Part shown: piece after piece, positions 17,846 through 26,791 of the stretch | How positions within the stretch are numbered: position 1 is the stretch's first letter | How the letters are laid out: the number at the start of each line of letters is the position of its first letter | Source: Arthrobacter_M sp030063245 | GTDB taxonomy: Bacteria > Actinomycetota > Actinomycetes > Actinomycetales > Micrococcaceae | Length of the DNA stretch: 64,000 bases | NCBI RefSeq assembly: GCF_051131705.1 | Contig: NZ_CP180316.1 | Coordinates: 4,092,001 to 4,156,000, forward strand | Direction of reading: 5' to 3' | Made by a program: the position numbers and the translations under genes | The notes under the pieces: model-generated | Databases searched by the model: none | Seen by the model: only the letters and a program-made list of their open reading frames with translations | Told to the model about the DNA's origin: nothing

Positions 17846-18309
17846 ATTACTGGTTAGGTGTAGTCAGCGCGGACCACGTCGCCCGGGGCGTACAGCTGGG
17901 AATTGCGCAGGTCGATCATGGCAAACCGGGAGCGTTGCGCCGGATGCTCCCCGGCGATGGCCTTGTTTATTACTCACCCCGAACCAGCCTGCTGGACGGC
18001 CTGATGCTGCAAGCCTTCACCGCCGTGGGACGGATAGCCGACGGCGACCCGTGGCAGGCCGACGAAGGCCAGTTCCAGCCGTGGCGGCGGCGGGTGACAT
18101 ACGACGACGGTGCGCCGGTGCCGCTACAGGCGCTCAAGCCACGCCTGCAGCTAACGCAGGAGAAGAACTGGGGCTACGCACTGCGTCGAGGTGTGATCCC
18201 CCTGGCCGAGGATGACTTTATTCTGATTCATGCGGCCATGCTCAATGTCGCCAGCGGAAAACCGCAGCCGCAGTCATGGAAGCATCCCGATCAGGATAGC
18301 GAGGGCTGA
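17839..18309 (+). CDS. EVE domain-containing protein (UPF0310-like)
   Basis: 156 residues. MLNYWLGVVSADHVARGVQL and KPGALRRMLPGDGLVYYSPR match the EVE/PUA-like fold that recognises modified bases. Its residue order (GD-YYSPR, FTAVGRI, FQPWRRRVTY, NWGYALRRGVIPL) is that of actinobacterial UPF0310 proteins. The GTG start lies inside the last codons of the upstream gene, so translation is coupled. EVE proteins often read 5-methylcytosine or related marks or bind modified nucleosides; the target here is unknown. Confidence 0.88.
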   Translation: MLNYWLGVVSADHVARGVQLGIAQVDHGKPGALRRMLPGDGLVYYSPRTSLLDGLMLQAFTAVGRIADGDPWQADEGQFQPWRRRVTYDDGAPVPLQALKPRLQLTQEKNWGYALRRGVIPLAEDDFILIHAAMLNVASGKPQPQSWKHPDQDSEG

Positions 18310-18366
18310 GGGCTTGGTGACGGACGATGATAGAGGAGTGAATCCTAACTCCGCGACACCGACCAC

Positions 18367-19842
18367 GTGCTGATCCGCAGGGCCCGGCCAAAGCAACAGG
18401 TCCCAGAACAAAAGGGTGCAGGGCAAAAGGGTGCAGGGCAAAAGACGGAAATCTCGCGGGTGGGCATTTGGGGAACCAAGTACCGCAAGGCGACGGTGGG
18501 CCTGTTCAGTCTGGCCTTTCTCGTCGCGTATTCCGTCTCCGCCATCACCACGGCGATGCCCCGGGCAGCGCAGGAACTGCAGGGCCTTCCACTCTACGGC
18601 CTGGCCTTTGCTGTCACCATGGCGACCTCCGTGGTCGCGATGGCCTTCGCGGCGCCATGGATTGACCACTCCGGGCCGGGCGCGCCCCTGATGGCAGGCA
18701 TCGCGGTGGATTGCCTGGGCCTGCTGGTGGCTGCCGCCGCGCCCACCATGGAAGTCCTCGTGGCAGGGCGCGCCATTCAGGGTCTGGGCGCCGGGCTGGA
18801 GGGCGTGGCCCTGTACGTGGTGATTGCCCGCGTTTTCCCGGCCGCCCTGCGGGCTAAGATGTTTGCCGCGCTTGCTGCCGCCTGGGTGCTGCCTTCAATT
18901 GTCGGGCCTGCGATCAGCGGAGCTGTGACTGATCAGTTCGGCTGGCGCTGGGTGTTCGTCTCCGTTCCCTTCCTGGCCGTCTCCGCCGTGGCACTGGTCC
19001 GCTCCGGCACCCGCGGTATGAACATGACCGCTCCGACCCGCGCTACGGTGTCCCGTATCAGGCTTCATCGTTTGGGCGTCCCCCAACTGCGCATTCCCCA
19101 ACTGCGGCTTGCTCCGGTATGGCGTCGGCCCGGCTGGGCCCTTGCATCTGCCGTCGCAGTGCTGGTCCTGGGGAACGCAGCCCAGCGCACGCAACCCTGG
19201 TGGCCCGTGGAACTCAGCGTTGCCGTCGTCGTCCTGATTCTCGCCGTACCCAGATTGCTGCCGCAGGGAACCTGGCGTTCACGACGCGGCATGCCCTCGC
19301 TGATCCTGATGCGCGCGCTGATTGGCACCGCGTTCACGCTGGGCGATGTGTATCTGCCGCTGCTGATGATTCAGCAGCGCGGGCTGCCGGCGTGGCTTGC
19401 CGGGCTATCGCTCACCGTAGGTGGCATTACCTGGTTCACCGGTTCCTGGTTTGCCGGCCGCGGCGTCGTGGCACCGCATGGCCGGCTGATGCTCGGGGCG
19501 CTGGGAATCCTGCTGGGCGTGGTGATTTGCGCCCTGGTGGTGCTGCCGACCACGCCCGTGTGGATCGCGTGGCTGGGCTGGGCCTTCGCTGGGCTAGGGA
19601 TGGGTATGGCCTACCCGACGCAGTCCGTCCTGGTGCTGGAGCAGGCGCCGCCCGCGGACCAGGGAAGCAATGCTTCCGCCCTGCAGTTGAACGAGACGCT
19701 GACCACCGCCGCCGTGCTGGGTGCGGTGGGTGCAGTCTTTGCCGCCCTGCTGGTCAATCCGGAGGCTGGTTTCGCCGTGGCATTTGGCGTCGCCGCGCTG
19801 CTGGCCCTCGCCGCGGGACTGGTCGCCCGGCGTACCGGCTAA
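18367..19842 (+). CDS. MFS transporter (14-TM DHA2-like)
   Basis: 491 residues with 12-14 predicted helices. It starts with a hydrophilic, Gln/Lys-rich tail containing KGAGQ repeats (15-bp tandem repeat at 18409-18438), then TM1 (FSLAFLVAYSVSAITTAMP). The motif C-like region IQGLGAGLEGVALYVVI and the antiporter-type GPAISGAVTDQFGWRWVF support a drug/proton antiporter. A second short repeat, PQLRIPQLRL, lies in the central loop. The proposed GTG start has no clear ribosome binding site; translation may begin within the tail. Confidence 0.87.
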   Translation: MLIRRARPKQQVPEQKGAGQKGAGQKTEISRVGIWGTKYRKATVGLFSLAFLVAYSVSAITTAMPRAAQELQGLPLYGLAFAVTMATSVVAMAFAAPWIDHSGPGAPLMAGIAVDCLGLLVAAAAPTMEVLVAGRAIQGLGAGLEGVALYVVIARVFPAALRAKMFAALAAAWVLPSIVGPAISGAVTDQFGWRWVFVSVPFLAVSAVALVRSGTRGMNMTAPTRATVSRIRLHRLGVPQLRIPQLRLAPVWRRPGWALASAVAVLVLGNAAQRTQPWWPVELSVAVVVLILAVPRLLPQGTWRSRRGMPSLILMRALIGTAFTLGDVYLPLLMIQQRGLPAWLAGLSLTVGGITWFTGSWFAGRGVVAPHGRLMLGALGILLGVVICALVVLPTTPVWIAWLGWAFAGLGMGMAYPTQSVLVLEQAPPADQGSNASALQLNETLTTAAVLGAVGAVFAALLVNPEAGFAVAFGVAALLALAAGLVARRTG

Positions 19843-19911
19843 GATCCCTACGGGGCCTCAGCGCATTTTGTGCAGCTCAAGCGATTGGCGCGGCTCAGCA
19901 CTTGAAACACC

Positions 19912-20043
19912 TCAGGCGTGCTCGGCCTTGCCGAGCCGCCAGTAACCCATGAATGCCACGCGATCGGGCTGGACGCCTGCATTGCGGACCAAATACCGGT
20001 CCAGCTCGCGCACCATCCCGGCTTCACCAGCGATCGCTGCGCC
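19912..20043 (-). pseudogene. C-terminal remnant of a siderophore-interacting protein
   Basis: The minus strand encodes IAGEAGMVRELDRYLVRNAG followed by a segment ending AFMGYWRLGKAEHA and a stop. This is the characteristic C-terminus of SIP/ViuB FAD-dependent ferric-siderophore reductases (AGEA...VRxYLV...FMGYWRxG). The upstream sequence in this frame does not encode the FAD-binding domain, so only about 40 codons of a ~270-codon gene survive. Confidence 0.7.
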
Positions 20044-20254
20044 TGCTCTCAGCCCGAGCGCCGTCCCGCCGCTCCCGACTCCGGCGCCGTCGCGCCCGCT
20101 CCCAGGTGACCTCTCGCCCGGAAGGAGCGAAGGAGAAGCGTTGTGCAATGCCGCCTCGGATGCTATTCCTTGAGGGCAGGGTCTTTTGTGCGGGTCGGAC
20201 CGCGGAAGGTCCTTCACGAGAACAAAAGGTACCGAACCAGACAAAGGAGCAGCG

Positions 20255-20572
20255 ATGACTGACCACGACGACGAGGAGCAGGCCCTGGCCCGTTGGGGCC
20301 ATCGACTCTCTCAGGCGCTGCAGATTTTGGATTTGGAGGTGGACCAGAAATTGATTCTCCGGCTGGCCGATGAGTCCGGCCGGTCGGTGGGTCCCTCCGC
20401 AGGCCCCATCAGCACCTTCGTCGTCGGCTATGCCGCGGCGCTGGCTGCCACCAGCGGCCATGTCGACCCGCAGGCTGCGGTGAGGTCCGCCGCCGACACC
20501 GCCCTGAAGCTGTGTGAGGACGGAACGCCCGGCGGCCCCGACACGGAAGGATGGGCCGGCACGGCGCAGTAG
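20255..20572 (+). CDS. DUF6457 domain protein (molybdopterin-linked)
   Basis: 105 residues from the ATG at 20255 behind AAAGGAGCAGCG. The helical core (LARWGHRLSQALQILDLEVD ... ISTFVVGYAAALAA) matches DUF6457, a domain that in actinobacteria is often fused to or located beside molybdenum-cofactor guanylyltransferase genes. Here it is free-standing and convergent with the YdeP-type molybdoenzyme, which supports a molybdenum-cofactor role. Its exact function is unknown. Confidence 0.75.
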   Translation: MTDHDDEEQALARWGHRLSQALQILDLEVDQKLILRLADESGRSVGPSAGPISTFVVGYAAALAATSGHVDPQAAVRSAADTALKLCEDGTPGGPDTEGWAGTAQ

Positions 20573-20709
20573 CGCGGTAGCGCGCCGACAAATTACTGAA
20601 GGCCACCCTCCCGCCGTCGCCCGTCAACCACCTTCCCGTCGCCCGTCAGCCGCAGTCCGTCCGCGCGCGCCGTCCGTTGCCGTCGCCGCTATCGGCACCC
20701 ACTGCCATG

Positions 20710-23010
20710 TCAACCGGCTGACGTGGGCTCCAGCCGCACAATGACATGTTTGGAGACCGGAGTGTTGCTTCCGTAGGCCACACTGTCCAGCGGCACCAGC
20801 ACGTTCGCCTCCGGGTAGTACGCGGCAGCGCATCCCCTAGCCGTGGGGTAGGAGACCAGCCGGTAGTTGCGCAGCACCCGCTCCTGGTTGTCGTGGTGCT
20901 CGCCGTGCACGTCAACGTACTGGCCGTCCGCCAGGCCCAGTGCGGCAAGGTCTTCAGGGTTCACGAACACCACCTGACGGCCCTTCTTGATCCCCCGGTA
21001 GCGGTCGTTGTGGCCGTAGATGGTCGTGTTGAACTGGTCGTGCGACCTCATGGTCTGCAGGATCAGCCGCCCCGGCGGGCAGTCGACGTGCTCCAGGTCG
21101 TTCACCGTGAACACGGCCTTGCCGGTGGGTGTGTGGAAAGTCCGGGAATCCCGCGGCCCGTTCGCGAGCACGAAGCCGCCGTCCTGGCGGATGCGTTCGT
21201 TGTAGTTTTCGCAGCCGCCCACCACGTGCGAAATGTGCTCCCGGATCAGGTCATAGTTCCGCTCGAATCCGGCCCAGTCCACCGCCACCTTGTCCCCCAG
21301 TGTCGCCTGGGCCAGCCGAGACACGATGGCCACCTCGGAGAGCAGGTTCGGCGCCACCGGTTCCACCTTGCCCCAGGACGGGTGCACCGCGCAGACCGTG
21401 TCCTCCACCGAAACAAACTGAATGCCGCTGGCCTGCCGGTCGATTTCCGTCCGGCCCATGGTGGGCAGGATCAGCGCCTCCCGGCCCACCACCGTGTGCG
21501 ACCTGTTGAGCTTCGTCGAAATCTGCACGCTCATATCCAGGTTTTCCATCGCCGCCTCGGCCGCGGTGCTGTCGGAAATCGCACCCACCAGGTTCCCGCC
21601 CATGGCCACGAAAACCTTCATGCCGCCGTCGCGCATCTTCTCAATGGTCTGCACCGCGTCGGTGCCGTGCTCGCGGGGCGGATTGAAACGAAACTCCTTC
21701 TCCAGCGCGTCCAGGAAGATCGGCGGCATCTGCTCCCAGATGCCCATCGTCCGGTCCCCCTGGACGTTGCTGTGCCCGCGGATCGGGGAAGCGCCGGCGC
21801 CGGGCTTGCCGATGTTGCCGCGCAGCAGGAGCAGGTTGATGACCTCCTTGATGGCAGCCACACCCTTTTTTTGCTGGGTGAGTCCCATCGCCCAGGTGAT
21901 GATGACCCGGTCCGCCTGCAGGTACCGGTCCGCCAGCTCGTCGATCTCCTCCCGACGCAGGCCCGTCGCCTCCAACACCGCGCCCTCGTCCAACCGGGTC
22001 AAGTGCGCCTTCAGTTCCTCCAGCCCCTGGCAGTGCTCCTTGATAAAGTCATGGTCCAGCACCGTACCCGGCTTCGCGTCCTCCGCATCCAGGACCCGCT
22101 TGCAGAGAGCCTGCAGCAGCGCCATGTCCCCGCCCAAACGGATCTGCAGAAACTGGTCAGCCATCTCGGTCCCGGACCCGATGATCCCCTTGACCTCCTG
22201 CGGGTTCTTGTAGCGCCGAAGGCCGGCCTCGGGAAGCGGGTTCACGGCGACGATCTGCGCGCCGTTGTTCTTGGCCTCCTCCAGCGCGGTGAGCATACGC
22301 GGGTGGTTGGTGCCGGGGTTCTGGCCCATGACGATGATCAGCTGGGCCTTGCCGAAGTCGTCGTAGGCGATGGTGCTTTTGCCGATGCCCAGCGTCTGTC
22401 CCATCGCCCAGCCGGTGGATTCGTGGCACATATTGGAGCAGTCCGGCAGGTTGTTGGTGCCGAAGGCGCGCACGAACAGCTGGTAGCTGAACGCCGCCTC
22501 GTTGGAGGTGCGCCCGCTGGTGTAGAACGAGGCCTCGTCCGGGGAGTCCAGGCTGTTCAGCTTCGCGGCGATGATTTTGAACGCTTCATCCCAGCTGATC
22601 GGCTGGTAGTGGTCCTTGCCGGCGGGCTTGTAGACCGGTTGGGTGAGGCGGCCCTGCTGTCCCAGCCAGTACTCCGACTTGGTGCGGAGCTCGCTCACCG
22701 GATTCTGCGCCCAGAAGTCCGAGTCAACGGTGATGGGGGTGGCCTCCCAGGTGACCGCCTTGGCCCCGTTCTCGCAGAATTCAAAGGCCTTGCGGTGGTC
22801 CGGATCCGGCCACGCGCAGCTCATGCAGTCGAAGCCGTCCCGGTGGTTCATCGCCAGCAGGGTTTTCCGGCTCCTGTTCACTCCCATATCCTTCAGCGCG
22901 GGGCCCATCGAATGAAGGACGCCGGGCAGGCCAGCAGCCCAGGTTTTCGGCTTGCCGACCTCGATCTGGCTTTTGTCTTCGTCCTCGACCTGGGGATTTT
23001 TGCGGGCCAT
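20710..23010 (-). CDS. FdhF/YdeP family molybdopterin oxidoreductase
   Basis: About 766 residues. The YdeP subfamily pattern is evident: DGFDCMSCAWPDPDHRKAFE at the N-terminus, NLPDCSNMCHESTGWAMGQT around the Mo-ligand region, GQNPGTNHPRMLTALEEAK and AVNPLPEAGLRRYKNP for bis-MGD binding, and a C-terminal molydop-binding domain (RSHDQFNTTIYGHNDRYRG). The canonical four-Cys [4Fe-4S] motif of formate dehydrogenases is not complete. YdeP proteins are related to formate dehydrogenase H but their substrate is not established. The ATG at 23010 has GGGAAG 9 nt upstream. No fdhD-like gene is nearby. Confidence 0.92.
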   Translation of the reverse strand: MARKNPQVEDEDKSQIEVGKPKTWAAGLPGVLHSMGPALKDMGVNRSRKTLLAMNHRDGFDCMSCAWPDPDHRKAFEFCENGAKAVTWEATPITVDSDFWAQNPVSELRTKSEYWLGQQGRLTQPVYKPAGKDHYQPISWDEAFKIIAAKLNSLDSPDEASFYTSGRTSNEAAFSYQLFVRAFGTNNLPDCSNMCHESTGWAMGQTLGIGKSTIAYDDFGKAQLIIVMGQNPGTNHPRMLTALEEAKNNGAQIVAVNPLPEAGLRRYKNPQEVKGIIGSGTEMADQFLQIRLGGDMALLQALCKRVLDAEDAKPGTVLDHDFIKEHCQGLEELKAHLTRLDEGAVLEATGLRREEIDELADRYLQADRVIITWAMGLTQQKKGVAAIKEVINLLLLRGNIGKPGAGASPIRGHSNVQGDRTMGIWEQMPPIFLDALEKEFRFNPPREHGTDAVQTIEKMRDGGMKVFVAMGGNLVGAISDSTAAEAAMENLDMSVQISTKLNRSHTVVGREALILPTMGRTEIDRQASGIQFVSVEDTVCAVHPSWGKVEPVAPNLLSEVAIVSRLAQATLGDKVAVDWAGFERNYDLIREHISHVVGGCENYNERIRQDGGFVLANGPRDSRTFHTPTGKAVFTVNDLEHVDCPPGRLILQTMRSHDQFNTTIYGHNDRYRGIKKGRQVVFVNPEDLAALGLADGQYVDVHGEHHDNQERVLRNYRLVSYPTARGCAAAYYPEANVLVPLDSVAYGSNTPVSKHVIVRLEPTSAG

Positions 23011-23572
23011 TGGGGGCACTTCCCTTCACTAACGACGGCGTGTCCCGACGGTGGGACGAGCGGCGGCTGCGCGCACCTATCTAAGGCCTAACAGTTATTG
23101 GGAGGGGCCGCAAGCGATCCTGCAATTTCCGGCGGGCGGGAATACGAGTAGGACTGCGCTGCGGCACATCGAAAAGGGCCGCCTGGCGAATCGCAGGAGC
23201 CCTCATTGCCTCGTCTGAGTCTGTTCCCTTCCTCTCGACAATTTCACGCCGTACGGTGCAGCTACGGAAACAAGGGAGGGTCGCGCTCTGGCACCGTATT
23301 TCGGGAGGCCGCGAACGAAGCGGCGGTAGAACAAGCGGTCGTTAATATGCACCATAGTCTGGAAGCGCTTGGCGCCGCCGCGGCAGCACTGGAGGTCCGG
23401 GTATCGCCGCAGATGGCCCGCGGAGTCCAGGTCACTGGGAACACATGGCGCGACCTGACCTGGCTGTCCTATTCTCTGTGCCCCGCTCCACGTCGACGCC
23501 GGGTGGTAGGACCATAAGGCGCTTTAAGTTGATGCGCTCCCGTCCGTCACGGCGCGCGGGGGCCTGGGGGGC
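23011..23572. other. 560-bp stretch with at most a doubtful small ORF
   Basis: Upstream of the YdeP-type gene. A plus-strand frame at 23206-23517 (103 codons) encodes a mildly plausible helical segment (EAAVEQAVVNMHHSLEALGA) but has no ribosome binding site at its ATG and no recognisable family. I see no RNA gene or repeat. Confidence 0.3.
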
Positions 23573-24912
23573 TTAAACCGTTCGGGCGCCGTCGTCCTCC
23601 ACGAACCGCGGCTGGCCGGCACGCCAGCCGAACAGGGCGCACAGCACCCCGATCGTCAGGAACATGAAGCCGGCCGGCGCAAAACTTCCGGTGGCCGCGT
23701 GCAGCCAGCCCACCAGCAGTGTGCCGGTGGACCCAACACCGTAGCCCACGCCCTGCATCATGCCGGACAGGTGCGCGGCGGTGTGCGCGTCCCGGGTCCG
23801 CAGCACAATCATGGTCAGCGCCGCGGCGGTCAGACTCCCCTGACCCAGCCCCAGCAGCCCGGTCCAGATCCAGATGCCGCCCAGCGGGCCAAAGATGCTC
23901 AGGGCGAAGCCGGTGCCGGTCATCAGCGCCACCGCCACGTTGACGCCGCGCTGGCGCCGCAGTCTGACCGCCAGCGCGGGGGCCAGCAGCGAGCCGGCCA
24001 TCTGCAGCACGATCGACACGGCCACGATGGTTCCTGCGGTGCCACCGTCCACCCCCCTCTCGCGCAGGCTCGGCGCCAGCCAGGCGAAGACGGAAAAGGA
24101 CATCATCGCCTGGAAGACCATGAACAAGGTGACCTGCCAGGCCAGCGGCGAGCGCCACACGCTTGGACCGGCCGCGATCCGCCCGCGCCGCGCATGCCGC
24201 TGACGCACCGCGATGGGTGCCCACAGCAGCGCGGCCGCCGCCGCCGGCAGGGCCCAGAAACCGAGGGCGGTCTGCCACGAGCCGGTGGCCTCATAGAGCG
24301 GGTGCGTGAAGCCGGCGCCAAGGGCTGCGGCGCCGCAGATGGACATGGTGTACAGCCCGCTCATCAGGCCCAGCCGGTGCTGGAAATCCCGCTTTACCAG
24401 GCCTGGCATCAAGACGTTGACGACGGCGATGGCAGCTCCCGCGGCGAACGTACCGGCCAGCATGGCCGGCACCGCCCCCAGGCCGCGCACGGTCAGCCCC
24501 AGCGTGAGCACGATCATGGCGCCCAGCAGCGTCCGCTCCGCGCCGAAACGACGCGCCAGGCCGGGAGCCAACGGCGCAAAGAGGCCCAGGAACGTCACCG
24601 GAACCGTGGTCAGCAGAGTGACCACGAGCGGCGGCAGTCCCGTGGCCGCGGTGATTTCCGTCAGCACCGCCGCAAAACTGGAAAAAACCGTGCGCAGGTT
24701 CAGCCCCACCAGGATCAGGCAGGTCGCGATGTACAGCAGGCTGCGGCGGCCCGTGACGCGGGTGGGATCGCGGCGGGGACCTCGTCCGCCTCGGGGTCCA
24801 GCAGGAGCTTCGCGGCGGCATGCCCAGGAACTCTCCGGAGATCAGCCGGCCCACGGAGCGGTTCAGCGGGTGGTTCCGGTGGCAGGTCAGACTCCGGAGC
24901 GGTGGTGTTCAC
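23573..24912 (-). pseudogene. CynX/NimT-family MFS transporter with a one-base frameshift
   Basis: The frame 23573-24709 encodes a CynX-type MFS permease from the middle of TM1 (GLNLRTVFSSFAAVLTEITA) to the end. TM1 is incomplete, and the missing start (SLLYIATCLILV) is present immediately upstream in the same frame but with no start codon before a stop. The N-terminal tail MNTTAPESDLPPEPPAEPLR is in another frame starting at the GTG 24912. Adding one C in the run at about 24760-24763 joins both into a normal protein of ~445 residues. So it is either a recent single-base deletion or a sequencing error. A TACGAT box 7 nt before the GTG suggests a leaderless start. Confidence 0.72.
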
Positions 24913-24991
24913 CGTCGCGATCGTATCGAAGTAACGTCAGTTCGCGGTAACGGGACTTGTGCGAACGCGTCGCCCGGGGAAGGCCGCCGGC

Positions 24992-26014
24992 TCATGCTCC
25001 GTGCCCCAGTGCCACTTCCTCGCCTGCCTTCACGGGTCCGGGTGCAGTCCCATCCCCGAACGGCCGGCCACCCAACTTTTCCCGCCCGTGCGCGGTCAGC
25101 CAACCGGACGTGTCCGGGCCCTTGGGCACGATCTGCGTGGGATTGATGTCCGTGTGCACCATGTAGTAGTGCTGCTTGATCTGCTGGAAATCGATCGTGT
25201 CACCGAAGCCAGGGGTCTGGAACAGGTCCCTGGCATAGCCCCAGAGAGCGGGCATCTCGGTGAGCGTGTTCCGGTTGCATTTGAAATGCCCGTGATAGAC
25301 CGCGTCAAAGCGCGCCAGTGTCGTGAAGAGCCGCACGTCCGCTTCGGTAATCGTCTCCCCCATCAGAAAGCGTTGCGCGGCCAGCCGCTCCTCCAGCCAG
25401 TCCAACGCAGTGAACAGCCGATCGTAGGCATCCTCGTAGGCTTCCTGGGAGCCGGCGAAGCCGCAGCGGTAGACGCCGTTGTTGACTTCGGTGAAGACCC
25501 GCTTGTTGACCTGATCGATCTCTTCGCGCAGCTCTTCGGGATAGAGCCGGGGGGCGCCGTCGCGCTGGTAGTCGGTCCACTCGGTGGAAAAGTCCAGCGT
25601 GATCTGCGGAAAGTTGTTGGTGACCACGGCGCCGGAGGGAACGTCGACGACGGCGGGTACGGTGATGCCGCGCGGATAGCCGGGGAAGCGCTTGAAATAG
25701 GCGTCCTGGATCCGCTCAATACCCAGCACCGGGTCTTGTCCGTCCGGATCCAGGTCAAAGGTCCAACTGCGCACATCATGGGTGGGACCCGGTTGGCCGA
25801 GGGAAATAACGTCCTCCAGGCCCAGCAGCCGTCGGACGATCACCGTCCGGTTGGCCCAGGGGCAAGCGCGGGCGGCGATCAGCCGGTAGCGACCCGGATT
25901 TACCGGCCACCGGCCGGCCTCCGGATCGTCGCCACCGCGGAGAATCCGGTCCTCAATGTAATTGGTGTCGCGGGTGTACTCTTGGCCGCCGGTGACATAG
26001 GTGTTTGTGCTCAT
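24992..26014 (-). CDS. Xi-class glutathione S-transferase / glutathionyl-hydroquinone reductase-like
   Basis: 340 residues. The thioredoxin-fold N-terminus carries the xi-class active site RACPWANRTVIVRRLLGLED with Cys51, and the helical C-terminal domain has the conserved VYRCGFAGSQEAYEDAYDRL, LTEMPALWGYARDLFQTPGF and HTDINPTQIVPKGP segments. Such enzymes reductively remove glutathione from glutathionyl-quinones. Actinobacteria make mycothiol rather than glutathione, so a mycothiol-dependent role is likely here (inference). The ATG at 26014 is set by the conserved N-terminus; the longer open frame runs into the vapC remnant. Confidence 0.93.
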   Translation of the reverse strand: MSTNTYVTGGQEYTRDTNYIEDRILRGGDDPEAGRWPVNPGRYRLIAARACPWANRTVIVRRLLGLEDVISLGQPGPTHDVRSWTFDLDPDGQDPVLGIERIQDAYFKRFPGYPRGITVPAVVDVPSGAVVTNNFPQITLDFSTEWTDYQRDGAPRLYPEELREEIDQVNKRVFTEVNNGVYRCGFAGSQEAYEDAYDRLFTALDWLEERLAAQRFLMGETITEADVRLFTTLARFDAVYHGHFKCNRNTLTEMPALWGYARDLFQTPGFGDTIDFQQIKQHYYMVHTDINPTQIVPKGPDTSGWLTAHGREKLGGRPFGDGTAPGPVKAGEEVALGHGA

Positions 26015-26036
26015 GGACCAGCTTAGGCCGATTCCG

Positions 26037-26464
26037 TCAGCAATCCGAGGGCCCGCCACCATGGACGTGCTGCTGTTCCGCGGCCAGCCAGTCCTCCACC
26101 TGAAGCCCTGGCACCCGGCCAAATTCCCAAACATTATTGGTGACAACGGTCAGACCCCGGGAGCGGGCATGGCCGGCAATCATGACGTCATATGAACCAA
26201 TGGGAGTTCCCGCTTTGCGCAGTTGGCCGCGAATCTGACCACAGTGGTAGGCGGCAGCGTCATCAAAGGACAGTAGCTCGAGCCTTGCTGTGCGATGTTC
26301 GCCTCAAGCGTGGCCGAGCATTCGGCCCCGTAGATGAGTTCCGAGAGCACCACGGTTGACATCGCCAATGTTCCGCTGAGCCCATTGAACTTCTCCCGCA
26401 GGTACGCCGGCCTGTTTTTGAGAATAAAGATCACCGTGTAGGTGTCCGGCAGGTAACGCAGCAT
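26037..26464 (-). pseudogene. VapC (PIN-domain) toxin, frameshifted
   Basis: Starting at the ATG at 26464, the first ~48 codons encode a PIN N-terminus (LPDTYTVIFILKNRP...MSTVVLSELIYGAE). The rest continues in another frame as LELLSFDDAAAYHCGQIRGQ, GTPIGSYDVMIAGHARS, LTVVTNNVWEFGRVPGL and VEDW up to the TGA at 26037, all textbook VapC. The junction near 26285 lacks a few codons as well as the frame. The first acidic site (LPDTY) and the last Asp cluster (GSYDVMIAGHA) remain, but no single intact protein can be made. Confidence 0.85.
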
Positions 26465-26721
26465 TAAAGACCTTCACGCTCGGGCTGCGGCGGGTGCTCT
26501 CGGTGGGCCGGGAAATCCGCAGACACCGCCGGTCCGTCAAACCAGCTATTCCAGACCATATCCACCGGAGCGATGATTCGCGTCTTTCCCTGCGCCAGAA
26601 TGGAAACCTCCCGGACCGACGGCGGCATCTCCAGGGCCTTCGGCAGCCGGACTGCCTGAGATTGATTACTTCTGAAGATCTTCGTTCCAAGGCTGCTCCA
26701 GATTGCCCTGTATCTGGACAC
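26464..26721 (-). CDS. VapB-like antitoxin (possibly relic)
   Basis: The frame encodes TKIFRSNQSQAVRLPKALEM, the swapped-hairpin/AbrB-type DNA-binding motif of VapB, then a Trp-containing tail (VWNSWFDG) that normally blocks the VapC active site. The stop overlaps the vapC ATG by one base (TAATG), the standard TA layout. No good start codon precedes the motif: the nearest in frame is a GTG at 26721 that adds unusual residues. The start may have been lost, or a non-canonical codon may be used. The partner toxin is frameshifted. Confidence 0.65.
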   Translation of the reverse strand: MSRYRAIWSSLGTKIFRSNQSQAVRLPKALEMPPSVREVSILAQGKTRIIAPVDMVWNSWFDGPAVSADFPAHREHPPQPEREGL

Positions 26722-26791
26722 GTGCCGCGGAAATTCCCACGGCATTCTTCCGGGCGAACGGCAAAACGCGATCGGTAACCCTGGTTAGGCT

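Noticed and set aside
20710..23010. Selenocysteine-containing formate dehydrogenase
   Set aside because: No in-frame TGA; the Mo-ligand region has a normal Cys (NMCHE).
20746..23091. 781-codon plus-strand open frame opposite the YdeP-type gene
   Set aside because: It is the antisense of a well-conserved molybdoenzyme; its product is His/Arg/Val-rich low-complexity sequence without domains.
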